Below are positions 10,620 to 22,905 of a DNA stretch of 64,000 bases, in pieces; the first letter of the stretch is position 1, and every line of letters starts with the position of its first letter. This DNA is from Lepisosteus oculatus (lineage: Eukaryota; Chordata; Actinopteri; Semionotiformes; Lepisosteidae): positions 59,798,222-59,862,221 of the forward strand of contig NC_090696.1 of assembly GCF_040954835.1 (NCBI RefSeq), written 5' to 3'. Position numbers and translations under genes: made by a program. The notes beneath the pieces were generated by a model that saw only the letters and a program-made list of their open reading frames with translations, ran no database searches and was not told the DNA's origin.

Positions 10620-12098
10620 ATTTTATTGTTGTAGATTAAACCGACCCAGGGACGCCAAATAATGTAGGGAAAACCGGTTCAGGGACGCCAAATATGTAAT
10701 CATAGTGGCTCTCTGAAGGCACCAGTTTTGTAGGGTTTGGGCATTTACTGAGACAATTATTAATTGTAGCAGTAAATCACAAAGTTGGTTCTTTTGATGG
10801 CTTTAGAATCCAACCATGCGACATAACTCAAACAACGCGCACACACAGGTACTAATACACGAGGATACATTTATTAATACATAGAATATGCTTTAAACCT
10901 AACAGATCTTATCGAGAGGGTTATCAGAATACAAAAGGTATATATTCAGTCAGTTACAAAGAGTTACATATATCAAGAGGACATACGTTCAGTATATCAT
11001 TCATTAAGACCGTTTCGTAAATGAACTTGGTTATAACTTCTACATTAGATACTCAAAACAAGTACATAACTCTTAGGAATTAAATTGATATCAACTGGTT
11101 GGGATAACAATTGAATTCTCGAGCTGTAATGCATTGAAGTTGAATACTCATCCAATCTTTGGGGATTCAGATCTCCTGCGGGCACAAAGAAACAGTTGCA
11201 GGCTGTTGCTGTCCAATCCGCGCTCTCTGGCTCGGTGCCAGGCTGTGCTGTGCGGCTTGCGACGGTGTGCTGCTGATGCTCATTGTTGGCTTTAACTAGC
11301 AAAGTTTGTGCACAGGAGAAAAGATGACTGTGGGTCCCAGCAAGTCAGGAAGAGGACCGGTTCGTTCCTGATGAAGAGCTAGTTCTGAATAGTAATTCAG
11401 CTGTCCACGGTTCCGACCGGTTCACGAGGCCTGCTGCTGGTTACTCTCTGGCAACCTCTGGCACACTGGCTGTTCCGTGGTTGTCCGGGCTGAGTCTCAG
11501 GATGGTCAGGATGCACGCTGCGAGAATGTCCTGCCCTTGGGAGCCTTCTGCTCCTGGGCCGTCCTGCCCTGGAATTCTCCTTTGAATTCCCTTTAGAATT
11601 CTCCTCAGAATCTTACTGAATCTTACTGAATCTGAATCTTGTTGAATCTTCCCTTCTGAATCTCAATCTGAATCTGAATCTGAATCTGAATCTCGCAGGC
11701 TCTCTGTGTTGCCTGTTTTTACCTGGAGGAACTTCAGCTCATTGATTGGCTGAAAGTTCCATGGGCATCAGAGTCCCACGTGGGTTACTCGGCCCTACCA
11801 GTCCCTGATTGGTTGATCAAGGTGAGATATGAGTCACTTACTCCTGACACTTAGTAATGCAGTCCAGATGTCCAACTGGCACTCCCTAAACAGATAGGCG
11901 CCAATGGATGACCATTGATCATGATAGCCAGGCTTAGCTAAGTGCATCCCCCTGTGGGAGCTGTCCTTATCAAAAGAAAACATCTTGCATGAATAGTTTC
12001 TCTGTGGCTGCACCACAGAGATGAACAGAGAAATGGGGCCTCATTTGGGAAGCTCAGAAACACTTAATTCTGCCTTATTATTAAGCCTCACCACTACA
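10620..12098 (-). mobile_element. Retrovirus-type LTR with a short internal remnant
   Basis: On the - strand the LTR runs from 12098 (TGTAGTGGTGAGG) to 10729 (AACCCTACA), about 1370 bp, with TGTAG/CTACA ends. Near its 3' part is AATAAATG (about 10866-10874), a likely polyadenylation signal. Past the LTR end the internal remnant starts AAACTGGTGCC, and the motif TTTGGCGTCCCTG occurs twice about 40 bases apart (10640-10695). These are possible primer-binding-site relics. No gag, pol or env remains. The length suggests an endogenous retrovirus or a similar LTR element. I saw no second LTR, so this is a solo LTR or a truncated copy. Confidence 0.65.
11615..11694. repeat. TGAATC hexamer array inside the LTR
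   Basis: Roughly ten copies of (C)TGAATC/TGAATCT, some perfect and adjacent (near 11661-11692) and some interrupted. It lies in the middle of the long LTR. Confidence 0.85.
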
Positions 12099-13714
12099 TT
12101 GTATTAAAGTTTTAACTACTTGTTTAACAATAAAAAAGAGTAAAATAAAATCATTTTCATTAGGTAGTGAAGAACCATTCTCTGCAACCTTTCAAAATAT
12201 CTCCCAGGAATCTCCAAAACATTAAATCAGACCAAACAATCCAGAACCTCTTGATTTTTTGGTATAATTAGTCGATAATTTGGAATCCCCATTTATTTTT
12301 AATTATCAGACTACGACATTTGTATTTGTATAGGTTTAAATATGGATAAGCGTGTCAGCTCCTCCAACATGCAATAGCTGCCTCTCAGTGCTGTGTGTCA
12401 GCTGCCTGGCAGAAAAGTCAATAAGTAAGTATACCTCTTAGGCAGACAACTAAGTCATCCACTGTTTGGTCCTAGTCTGTTTATAACAGATTTATGACAT
12501 GAGGGGTTCAGTCACATCTAGCAATATCTCTACTACAAGACTCAGCATGTGCTACAAGAAATCACCTTTATCACCAAGATCACTCAGGGTCTCTCATTTA
12601 GCAAAATATGCTTATATTATTTTTAGTGCTCATTTCATGCACAATTAGGCACACGTTAATTGCATTTTGCTCTAAATCCTTTTCAATCAAATGCCTTTTG
12701 TCTTCTTTACAGTCTGCATTTCAGAAGTGCTAATAGACAAAAGTTTAAATTAATAATTGATGTACTGAATCAATGCTGAGTACACAATTCTGTAAAACAT
12801 TACAAACTTACAGTCTTCTGTTGAGTTTACCATACTAATGAAGGTTTTATATTTGACATTTTTGCTTCGTAACCTTTCTAACCTAAATGTGTTTCTAGTA
12901 TTTTCCTAGCAAGTTAATCCTCTTGTTTTAACTGGAAATGGCAGTAAGTTTCCATATTCCTCTACTGACACTTAGAGATTCAACAGAGAAGAGGATGTTA
13001 AACAAAGAATAACAATCTGTACATAATAGATTTTAAATGCAGTTCTGTTCTCTGTTAAATAAGACGATCATCCTGTTAGCAATTACAATTAACCACAATC
13101 CAACTTCAATGGAGTTTTTAATTAAAGTTTGGGAGGAATGAAGGCTCATTCGACACAGCTACTGCAATTCTCACTAATCCTGACGTAAGCAACCGGTCTC
13201 CATATATATCAAACGTCACCCTCTCCTCTTCCTCATTCGTTTTCTGCATCCCTCCTCCACCTTTGCAGCTGCACAATTGGTCGCATGGGGGTCCTATCCT
13301 CCCCGTCCAACGGCCGGGAGGTTAGCCCTCAGCCAAGCGGGTTACGCCAAATCTCCACATCCCAATAAACGATTCTAATTTCTCCCAAGCTTTCAGCTGC
13401 TGTCATTCCTCATTAAACTTGTTTATTCATTGTGACTACAAAAAGCATGTCTCCTTCAGTCTTTACTCAGTAAACAAGGTTTTGTTTTATATTTCTTAGA
13501 TTGGTCTAATAAATAATTAATATTAACTAAATATATTTTAATTATATTAATTACCATTCCATTTTTGGGCTGATATGGACATTAAAATACCATATTTGGG
13601 CTACCAATCAAATTAAATTCACTTTGAGAGTCTTTTAAACCTTTTAAAGTCTTTTAAAAAGACATCAATTTGTTATATTTAACTTTGTTATTGTTGCTGT
13701 TGCTCTGTGATTAT
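12099..13714. other. Intergenic DNA with a possible LTR fragment at 13140-13430
   Basis: No host gene is recognised. At 13140-13430 a locally GC-richer block on the + strand has a TATATATC box near 13203 and AATAAA near 13366, about 160 bases apart, followed by a T-rich tail. That spacing resembles an LTR, but no clear TG/CA ends or target duplication were found. Confidence 0.35.
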
Positions 13715-13815
13715 GTTTGTGCTTGTGTTTCCTTAATGTCTTTCTATTGAATGATACATGCAAATAAGCATTTCATTGCACTTGTGCATATGACAAATCA
13801 ACTGAACTCTGAAGT
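13715..13815 (+). mobile_element. LINE 3' tail fragment
   Basis: The stretch TTTCATTGCACTTGTGCATATGACAAAT followed by CAACTGAACT resembles the 3' end of fish L2/CR1-like LINEs. No coding part remains. Confidence 0.45.
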
Positions 13816-14269
13816 GGCACTCACTACTGCACATTTCAGAGGATAATTTACAGTACAGCCCATGCCAGATCCTGTAGGAGTGTATGAGTCCAAGTGGAAG
13901 GAATATAGAAGGAAAATAGGCAGCAATTACAAACTTATCTTAAGCTTAGTTATTGAGGGGAAATGTGCCCTGTATAATCACTACAGTAATTCTTCGATCA
14001 ATCGGTTGTTTAGACCTGGAAGGCTGTCAACATAAATAACCCCTAAAAAAATCTAACAAAACACTCAACTATACAGAAGAGAAATAGCAACAAGCTCTGA
14101 AGTCCCCTTTTGTCCATTACATACCACTTCAATCTTATCCTTTGGTTCATGTCTTAATATGGGCATTCTGAAGTTTACACATTATACAAGGGAGCTACAG
14201 CATGATTTAAACAAATCAAGTCAGAAAGGAACGTACTCCAGAAACAAGCACAAGAGCAGAGGAGCCATG

Positions 14270-14525
14270 TAGTGGTATTCAGGATCCCGACCATCCCGGC
14301 TACAAACTGTTCTCCCTACCCTCTGGCAAGTAGTACCGCACTGTTAAAGCAAGGACCACTAGACCCAAGAACAGCTTCTGTTCCACTGCAGTGCGCATCC
14401 TCAACAGCTAACGGCAGGGCCTCAGACTCAATACACATCTGCACTCTGCACTTTTTACATAGTCCACCCTATTTATTTTTCCACATGTACATGTACATAC
14501 TGTATGGCAATAAACTACTCTACTC
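14270..14525 (+). mobile_element. LINE 3' end: reverse transcriptase C-terminus and tail
   Basis: One + frame reads HPGYKLFSLPSGK, stop, YRTVKARTTRPKNSF, then AVRILNS and a stop. This is the conserved C-terminal block of L2/CR1-like ORF2 proteins, here with an internal TAG. A short 3' UTR follows, ending TGTATGGCAATAAACTAC. The copy is strongly 5'-truncated. Confidence 0.65.
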
Positions 14526-16680
14526 TCTAGAGATCCACAGTTCAGCCAGAGAAAAACTTCTGTCTAAAGTACAAGATGGACCCAACAGCCTGGATGGCAC
14601 AGGTTCAAATCATGACAGTGTAACTCTAGACTCTGGGATTGAATGTAAAGGAATTAGCTGGTGAGAGTTATTTTACACCACTTAATAACTATTCACCTAT
14701 TGGCTGTCAATATTATGACTAGGAACCGGGCATGGACCTTAAAATATCATGAATTAAGTTCATGTAAAAAATGTAAAGGAAAGTGTACATTAGACAAGAA
14801 ATGTGAAATCGATAGTCATCTGAGGTCAGTGTAAAGTTACAGTGACCAACTGGAAAAAAAAGACCAAGTAGTGATTTCAGACTGAAGCCAGGAAATGAAT
14901 TGCAAATATTTTTTAATAGAATAATCATTCTTATTTTTCTGTCTGGAGGGGGTTGTGTAACATAACAATGATAGGACAGACAAAACTCTCGTGGCCGCAA
15001 GAGAAAGCCAAAGATTAGTTCATGTGCTTTGTTATGTCAGCATTTTTACAAAACCTTTTTAGTCCCAGAAAAACTGATGTAGGTATGGATGTTTTCTAAG
15101 GAGGTTCTCCCTCCATAAGGAAAGGTGAAAGCAGGACAGGAGAATTCTACAATGTGTCATTTTAAGACATCAGCTCGACACAAATGTAGGATGCAAGCTT
15201 GAAGAAAAGTGAATATACCAAATGGACTTCCCATGTGACCACTGGCAGTGGAAATGCACAGATAATGCGGGCTGACATACTCTCCAATTTGAGAACCAAT
15301 ATGTTTTAGGTTAAGTGCTGTTAGATGGACGTGCCTCTAAACACAGCATGGCATCAAAAGTCCGGTTTAAAGGGCTGTCTAGCACTGCAAATGCACAATT
15401 ACTTAATTCCTTCATTTTGCAGCACAACTAACTCAGGGGATTAGGGCAAGTCTTACCACTCACAAGTCTATGCCTGACAAACAGATCAGGTGAAATATGT
15501 TTTCAGATCAGCAGTGGAAGAGCTTTCTCAGGATGGGGTCAAGGGAAATCATCTGGAGGCTCAGATCGTACCTTGGTAAAAGGAAAATTGTCCATAGCAT
15601 TTATTATCTGCTAGAAAATGATGGTTTAAACTTTTAGGACATTTCTACTCTGCTGGAGACCCAGAATGGTGGCTTAGAGGGAGGCTTTCCTACATTTCTT
15701 ATCCGGAGTACCTAAAACATCCAAGACGTCACTGAATAGAAACCTACCTTTATAAGACACATTTTGAGTTACCAAAAAGTACATGCATCTAAAAGCTTAC
15801 TATTCATTTTTAGTTCACGTGGGTTTTGCCACTGCATGAAAATGTGTAGAAAAAGACAAAATACAGATCATTTGTATTTGTGTACATTTTTTCTTTCCTT
15901 GTGATTGTGCACTGCATATAATATTAAGACTATCTTTGGTTTAATCAAAAATGTCAGAACAGTATGCTATCTACTGGATACAAACTGAATTACAGAACAA
16001 TTGGTTTTAGCCTCATAGAGTAAAAACTTAGTCAATATAGTTAATAACTGAAATAACTGACAGAAATGTCAAAGTGATCCTTGTTCGTGTTAGAACAAAT
16101 TGGGAGCAATTGGACTATATATTTATTTGTGGTAATATTCTAAATCTATGCAGTTTTCCACAGGAATAGAATAGAGCTCAAAAGATTATTTTAAAATAAT
16201 GGAATCACTAATAACTTTATATATTAGACTGGAACAACTCTGAATCACCTGCCCAGTCACAGCTATTTGTCATTCAACAGTTTGTGACTTTATGGTGTAT
16301 TGTAGGAGAGTGGCACATCCTTCATTGGGGTGTCATTGAAAAACAGATGAGTGAACTAACTCTGTGGCCAAAAGCTACAGTCAAAGAGCCTTCTATGTCA
16401 TCCTCATAGAGGAAAAACCCATAACCATCTGAGGATGACATAAAATATGTCACACTCATTCTCACATGGAAGCTAGCCTGTCACACATGAAGATGTACTG
16501 TAGATGATCTTGTGCTGTGATGGCCGTAGGAGCATGAAGATGTACTGTAGGAGCATTTGTGAGATAAATCTAATTCAGATCTTGATCCTATGTCCCTACC
16601 AGTTTTCAGCCATGGTGATCTGTAAATAGCTGGAATTGGAAGCTTCACTACAATACCCCCAGCAGGGGTGTGTTCTTGTT
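14526..16680. other. Intergenic DNA, no gene recognised
   Basis: AT-rich, with short ORFs only. A near-direct duplication of ATGAAGATGTACTGTAG occurs at about 16486-16503 and 16532-16548. An (ATTC)n run at 16684-16712 precedes the next LTR. Confidence 0.55.
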
Positions 16681-16715
16681 CTTTCATTCATTCATTTAAT
16701 TCATTCATTCATACT

Positions 16716-17025
16716 TGTCACGACCTGTACACCTAGAGGGCACTCTACTTCTGTCTTGTTCCTAGTTCCCTGTGATTATTCATGTCCTTCCAGTGTGTCT
16801 TGTATTTCCTGTGTCTGCTCTGCTCCTGGCTCAGCATTGAGGGTAAGGATGTTGTGAGACCTTCCTTGTACCAGGTCACCCCACGTCCGTGGCCTGAGGG
16901 CTTAGGTTTCTACACCAACATCGTCCGACCCCTGAGCCTGAGCTAACCTCAGTGTTGCCCCTTTTTGGCACTACACATAGGGTCTCCTTGTCATTCCACG
17001 GCATGCCCTTTCGACATCCATGACA
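16716..17025 (+). mobile_element. Solo LTR, 310 bp
   Basis: Starts TGTCACGACCTG and ends CATCCATGACA, matching the TGTCACGA...TGACA ends of many gypsy LTRs. It is flanked by ATACT (16711-16715) and GTACT (17026-17030), an imperfect 5-bp target duplication. It has no internal region. It inserted into an (ATTC)n run. The orientation is uncertain. Confidence 0.6.
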
Positions 17026-17302
17026 GTACTGGGATTAATTTCTTCTAATGATCTATGCCACCACCACCGGCATGTCATTTAGACAAACACATGGACAACT
17101 GCAGTTGAAGCAGTAGTATTTATAATTCAGCACTTATTATCTTGCATTAATGTTGTATTTTAAACAGATTATCTCAAAAAAGAGTCATCTGACAGAGCCT
17201 GTATCGCGACTGATTTTCTCATGTGTGTTTTCAGTATTAATAATAACCACATTTTACCCACTTAACACCTAGAGAAATGTATTGAAGAAGTTCAAGTAGT
17301 GA

Positions 17303-17348
17303 ACTTATTGGAGACGTTCACTTGAACTTGGACTTATTGAAGACGTTC
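17303..17348. repeat. 29-bp tandem duplication with a hairpin
   Basis: ACTTATTGGAGACGTTC and ACTTATTGAAGACGTTC repeat 29 bases apart. Between and before them AAGTTCAAGTAGTGAAC pairs with GTTCACTTGAACTT, giving a small imperfect hairpin (about 17289-17327). Confidence 0.7.
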
Positions 17349-18518
17349 TAGACATTCAGGCACCTGAGAGAGGCTCCACAGCCAAAATGTTGTGTCTCTT
17401 TTTTTTCCTTTCAGCATGGAATAAACCTTTACCTGTTCCTTTGTTAGAGAAATATATGTATGGCTCATTTCCATGAGTATCAACTCCTCTTCCCTTCTTG
17501 TTCATGTAACATCTGGTGGAGACAATGGAACAGTTTCCATGGAAACACAATAGGGCATAGGGCCATTTCTCATGGACCACCAAAACACACATGGAAAATC
17601 CCCCATTGATGTCATTTCAAACTTTCAAGCTCAAGGCAGGTCCCATGAGTTTCAGCTGCAGGACAAGTCAATAGAGTATCTAAACCCCATTAGCCCCGGT
17701 AGCATTCCCACAACTCATTGACAAAGTGGGTTAATTCCATGGCCCAGACAACATGTCTCTGAAGGAGCGTGTCTACTGTTTTAATTGCCAAATGTGAAGG
17801 CCTTACATATCTGGCTTGTGAACAGTGTGAATCATTGTTTGTGAATATATGAATCAGAACAATGATTTAAAGAATTGTGATAAAAACACACAACACTTGT
17901 CAATGATTGTGAATGTGAAGAGGTCCGTACATACAAGAAAGAGAAGGAAGGTGTATGTTGTAACTTTTCTAAAAGTGCAGATATGACTGGCACATACTAG
18001 GCTGTTACGAACAGGAAGTATGTTTTTCTAATATCCAAAGAGTGCATTTTAAAGGGGTATTAGTGACATATTATGGAAGAAAAATGGCAAACTATCAAAT
18101 TAATTCTCTAAGAAAGTGTTGTGAATTGAAGATTTTATTTGAAAAGGCATTTCCATGTATTCTGGAATGTAACCTCTCAAAAGAGGTGGTTGAAGTGCAG
18201 TCCAGTGGGGACAGCAGATAGTGAGTATATTGAATATGTTCTGAACTTACTGAAAAAAATCAACCCAACAGAGCTCTGCACTGCACACCAGTGCAGAACC
18301 AGAACCATCATTTCACTGCCACTTTATAATTCATTCTGGGATTTTAATTCAAGGAAAGAATGCAGTTTAATTAAGTAAGCATACTTTTATATTGTGTTTT
18401 AACAAACTGAAAATTCTTAAAATTGCATCAAGTGCTAGTGGTAATTTTTTTGTATTACTCATGCCTCTCAGCATATATTTTGCATTCACATTATTATATC
18501 ACTTTGTGATATTGTTGT
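17349..18518. other. Intergenic DNA, no gene recognised
   Basis: No domain was seen on either strand. The palindrome GTTTCCATGGAAAC occurs near 17534. Confidence 0.5.
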
Positions 18519-19135
18519 CAGGCTCACACCTGCGGCAAAGCCGCAGAGCAGGCTGGCGATTGCCATGGTAGCCTCCCATGCATCGCTCAGTGCCAGTTAC
18601 CATGGAAACACATGCAGGCAGGATATCTGCAACACCTGGGAGTAATTTATGTCCATACCCACATTAGGTGTGGACATAATTTTAGGAGGGCTGTGACACT
18701 GCTCAGGGACCTTTTACCGAGTTCTCTCTCTCTCTGAGCTCCTCAAGTCCTGCTCAGCCATGGACCTGGACTGCATTCCCTGCCTATGTGCACAGTTCTG
18801 ATTAGTTTCTGCACCACACCATCTGCGTGCTCAGCTTGCTCAGCTCTCCTGCCAATGCGTGGCCTTCAGCTCGTCTCTCAGGTGCGCGCTTTCTGCTTAA
18901 CCCGGGTCCCTGTGTGCGTGCAGTGTGCAGCTTGCAGTTTGTGTCCCAGTGTGTGCACTTCCCACTCAGCCTGGTCCCAGTGTGTACACGCACACCACCG
19001 CTCAGCTTTCCCCTGACTGCATGCTGCTGCACAGTTTCCCTGCTACAGTCAGCTGTCTCGCCCAACGTGTGGGTTCCTCCTGCATCTCGTAGATCCTCTG
19101 CTAGTCCCCTTCAGCAGCGGGATTTAACAATTGCC
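18519..19135 (+). other. GC-rich repeat-like block, possible LTR fragment
   Basis: The composition changes sharply from the AT-rich flanks. It begins TGTTGTCAGGCTCACACC and contains a hairpin, TATGTCCATACC...GGTGTGGACATA (18649-18679), a (CT)n run near 18725, and then a TGTG/GCAC-rich stretch. The start resembles gypsy LTRs, but there is no clear 3' end, polyadenylation signal or target duplication. Overlapping ORFs on both strands reflect the composition rather than a gene. Confidence 0.3.
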
Positions 19136-19574
19136 CAAGGCTGTCATACACCTCAGCATCCAAGTGTCTCTTTAGTAGTAGAATCACGTCTTCAGGAGAT
19201 ATAAATGTGGTTGCCCAGGCTCTCAATCTGAGGAATACCAACACCTGTTTCAGCAGGCGGATTTCATTTCGGTTCATTGTTCTGTAACAGAATGTCTCAG
19301 GTCCTAAAAGAATCAATTTTAGAATATATGCTCTCCTCATGGCAGATAGGAGATGGGGAACCACAAGTATTGTTACAACATGCATTAGGTTCACAGGACA
19401 TGACCTTAACAGAGACACTACTGGAGATAATTAACAGCTGAAACTGCTGCCTAAGGTGCTTCCAAGTATTGACTCAGAGTGGTGCAATCAACTGATTTCA
19501 TTGCTTTCTCATCAGCAGTTTTTGCTGACATTTACCTTCTTTCAGCCATCTTTCAACATTTCAAGTTCTGACTA

Positions 19575-19900
19575 AACACCTGTTTTCTAACCACTTTATC
19601 CAATACATGGACAAGGGAGAGCCAGGGTCTATCCCAGCAAGCAATGAACAGAAGGTGGGGAACACTCCAGACATGACGCCAATCCATTGTGGGACACACA
19701 CAGACACAAACATGTACACACTCACCCAGGGACAATTTTTTGTATCTGTATGTCTGTGGACTGTGAAAGGAAACTAAAACACTCAGAGGATATCCACACA
19801 AACACAGGGACAACATACAACATACAAATTCAAAGCAGATAGCACCCCAGGTCCAGAATTGAACCCAAGGCCCCATCTCACTGCAGCCTTGTACAGTATA
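19575..19900 (-). mobile_element. tRNA-derived SINE, copy 1
   Basis: Diverged, about 325 bp, inverted. The B-box-like GGGTTCAATTC is at about 19856-19866 on the - strand. The central consensus (CAGTCCACAGACATAC-like; GACACACACAGACACAAAC) and the tail CTATCCCAGCAAGCAATG are recognisable from the other copies in this window. Confidence 0.7.
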
Positions 19901-20989
19901 TGACTGAATATGTATATGATTGAATGACAACAGCAAATTTATAAGAAACAAAAGAAGCTGAAATATTTTACTTATCTTTATAATTAATATATCTTACCAC
20001 ATTTTGTTGTGAAATCTTTAAAATAAATAGTTCTGAATATGTTCATATAAGAATGTGTTAATAATTGTATTCAGTATTTTATTAAAATATACTATTACAA
20101 AATGTATTTTATATTCATACAGACAAGAGATTCTCAAGACAGTGCTTTCCATCAAAAACTTAAAAATTAAAAAAAGATTTGAAGAAAATCATTCTTAAAG
20201 TGTAAAGATGTAAAAAGAATATTTCTAACAACTGTTTTACCTCTTTCCCTTGTGATATATTGTGACAAGTTTGTCTTTACTGAATGCTGTAAAGGGAAGC
20301 TGAAAGGGAAACACGACTCTAAAATTCATTAGACTGCCCTGTGTGACTTTAACAAAGACAGCTCCAGTGATGTGTTCTACTTTAAGAATTGTAAGAGATT
20401 TTTTTTCCCTGTCTGTATTGTCTGCCCTGGTTCTATGTCACATATCTGATCATTGCTCTTTTTTATTGGCTTTCATCATCTGCCCCAAACAATAATATCA
20501 AGACTTTTAGAAGTGCTAAAGGTGTTCTTTTAGAGGGCTACTGGAGAAACGCTTTTCTTCAAGAAAAATGTTTTTATGGGTCTACTGTTCAAGCCACAGC
20601 AGATTTTAGATTTTTCAAAAAAGAAATAGTCATTAAATAGAAAGGGTTATCTTTTAAATCTACATCAGTATTTGCACTGAGAAAAAAACTACTAGCCTTT
20701 TCTTTGTCAGTCTGAACATAGAAGGACTCTCCTCCCTCCTTCCTTGCTGTTACTGAAAAGCATCCAACTTTTATACTTTTCCTACTTTTTGTGTCATTGG
20801 AATTCTCCACATGAAGTATCTTTCTATTGAAGTGTTGAAGTATTTTCCTCATGAGAGGATTAATATAGAACAATCCACTTGTTAACTTTAAAGACAGTTT
20901 TGAGATCCTATCGTGATTGTAGGCAGAACTACAGCTCTGTTTTCTTGCTGCATACAGTAAACTCTCCCCCATTGCAGCTCAAACAAGAA

Positions 20990-21330
20990 GGCTGGGCCTA
21001 GAGAGAGCATCTGCATTGTCATTAGAGATACCTGAATGACCATTCCCAAATACTTACCCCAAATAAGGACTTAGTAAAGTTTAATTTATTGTTCTGGGGG
21101 TTCACATTTAATCTGAGCTTTTCCCAGACATCTGACAGTGTAGTACAGTAGATGTGTGAGCCAGTTTCAACTGAAAATCAGCATGTCGTCAAGATAGACC
21201 ACAGCAGTGTCACATGGAGTCATGGGAAGCAGTCTATCATCTGCTGAAAGCTGCGGGGCGGGGGGGGGGAACCAGGGTATGCCAAAACATAAGACTTGCA
21301 CAGCACTGTAGGCAAGCTTACAAAAGCTGC
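20990..21330 (-). pseudogene. gypsy pol relic (RT YLDD, RNase H end)
   Basis: The - strand frame near 21180-21270 reads FQQMIDCFP, and in an adjacent frame TAVVYLDDMLIFS, the catalytic YxDD block of Ty3/gypsy reverse transcriptase. Near 20990-21030 NDNADALSRP matches the NVVADALSR motif at the end of gypsy RNase H. The distance between them is far too short, so the RT thumb and RNase H are largely deleted. Stops and frameshifts are frequent. Confidence 0.75.
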
Positions 21331-21473
21331 TTTGAGCTTGTCATTCTTTTGTTAGGTGCAGATTGTAAAGATATAATGATCTAACAAGCTTTTTCAGGAG
21401 CTCTGATGAACTTTGAGTGAGACAAAACTTAGTACTAGGTTTACAGCAAGGATAGCACAAGAATCTTTCTTTG

Positions 21474-21525
21474 ATATCTTCAATATCCCTTTGGGGGCAT
21501 GGGTTCAAATCCCACTACTACCCAC
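21474..21525 (+). repeat. tRNA-like 3' half relic
   Basis: GGGGGCATGGGTTCAAATCCCAC looks like the T-arm and B box of a tRNA of leucine type. No intact 5' half or cloverleaf is present, so this is a tRNA pseudogene or SINE fragment, not a gene. Confidence 0.4.
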
Positions 21526-21680
21526 TACTACAAATTATCTGTGGTAGTTACTGAAATGTAGATAAATGAAGCTTAACAAACCCTCTCTATAAAATTAATC
21601 AGAATCAACAGATTGCCCTGTGTGCCTTAAAGATCCAATTTCTTTTTCTCCGAAATCAGTACCAGAGATGTGTTTTACAC

Positions 21681-22203
21681 TGTCACAATTGCCGGGTAAG
21701 CCTCCCATGAAGGGTGTAGTTAAGACCCTATGCGAGGCAGCAAATCAGGAAAGGAGTTGGAGACGGACTTCAGGGAAGACACACAAGGTTTATTAGTGCT
21801 TACAGTGGTAACGGGGGAGTCTGTGCAGTAGTGAAAGGTAAGTATCCTATAGCAACCAAATCCAAGCGGGTCCAAAGGGGCATTGGGAAACAGTCTGTAG
21901 ATCCATTACCGGGAAATCCATCTGGAGACAAACAGGGACAAGAACAAATGTACAACAGGACCTAAGGATACGAGGCTTTGCTCCATGCCCCAGGCTCAGA
22001 AGGTCAGGGTGACTATAAAAGGCCTATGCCCTCAGACAGGCCCTCAAGCAACCATCTTCCAAAGCCGATCCCCGAAGGCAGGAGGAAGTAAACTTATATA
22101 GGGAACCTTAACTAGACACACCAGGAAGTAATATAAGGAATAATTAAAAGGATTACCAGAGAGGATTGGAGCGCCCTCTGGAGGAGGGATGTCAACCGTT
22201 ACA
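21681..22203 (-). mobile_element. Nested solo LTR, 523 bp
   Basis: On the - strand it runs from TGTAACGGTTGACATCC (22203) to GGCAATTGTGACA (21681). It has a TATATAAG box near 22095-22102 and AATAAACC near 21788-21796, so U3, R and U5 are in proper order. It interrupts the homology between the two flanking repeats of the older element. The hexamer TTACAC occurs at 21675-21680 and at 22199-22204. A standard 5-bp duplication outside TG/CA ends is not evident. Confidence 0.75.
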
Positions 22204-22644
22204 CCAGTAAAAGAAAAAGGTCCACCTCTATGTTAGGTATCTGATCACTGCTCTCCAAAACTCCAAGAAGTTTAGAAGTTTTGCAGATGTTTGTGTGAGA
22301 CGTGCTGGAATAAATGCTGCTTTTTAAAAAAATAAGATGCAGTATTAGGGGGCTGCTTTAGATTTTTCGCGGTAGAGAAAGCAAGCTTATTTTTCATGGG
22401 GCTGCCTAACAACTCCCCAGGAAAAACACACTAGCTTTCTTTTTTCCTTTTTAACCCTGAACTTTACAAATCTTTTATATATCTTTTGTTAGAAATCTTT
22501 TATTTTCAAATTGTTAACATAGGAATTCCTCAACAATGATTTCCTTGTTAACTTTGAAGAGGGCTTTGAGGCCCTCTTGTGATTTTAGATCGAACTACAG
22601 TCCTTTTGCTGCTGCCATGTTACAGTATACAGGACTGCACACAG

Positions 22645-22905
22645 GCATCCATTCGTTTTCTAACAGTTCCATCCCATTCAAGGTCACATGAGATGCCAGT
22701 CCATTGCAGGGCACAGACAGACATAAACACACACACACTAAGACCTGGGCCAATTTTCCAGAAGCCAATTATCCTATCAGTATGCCTGTGGACTGTGCGA
22801 GTAAAACTGGAGGAAACCCACACAAACACAGGAACAACATACATCCATGCAGATAGCACCCCAAGAATTAAACCCTGGGCCACAGTGCTGTGCCGTCCCA
22901 TTATG
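22645..22905 (-). mobile_element. tRNA-derived SINE, copy 2
   Basis: Inverted copy beginning at the tail side with ATCCATTCGTTTTCTAAC. The internal blocks CAGTCCATTGCAGGGCACA, CCAATTTTCCAGAAGCCAATTA and CTGTGGACTGTG match the other copies. The promoter head is truncated after ATTAAACCCTGGGCC. Confidence 0.8.

Larger units (their letters stand above)
20325..22620 (-). mobile_element. Decayed Ty3/gypsy element with a nested solo LTR
   Basis: Two diverged direct repeats, about 20325-20985 and 21605-22620 (the second interrupted by an inserted LTR), flank a gypsy pol relic read on the - strand. The repeats match best at GCCCTGTGTG, at TATCTGATCA and at CTTGTTAACTTT...GAACTACAG, each about 650 bp from repeat start to end. 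The arrangement fits an old LTR pair around a mostly deleted interior. Precise LTR ends and a target duplication were not found. Confidence 0.55.

Noticed and set aside
11045..11302. 85-codon ORF in the long LTR
   Set aside because: It lies within the retrovirus-type LTR, has no domain and is likely chance.
21474..21525. tRNA gene
   Set aside because: Only a T-arm-like half is present. No acceptor stem or anticodon arm pairs with it.
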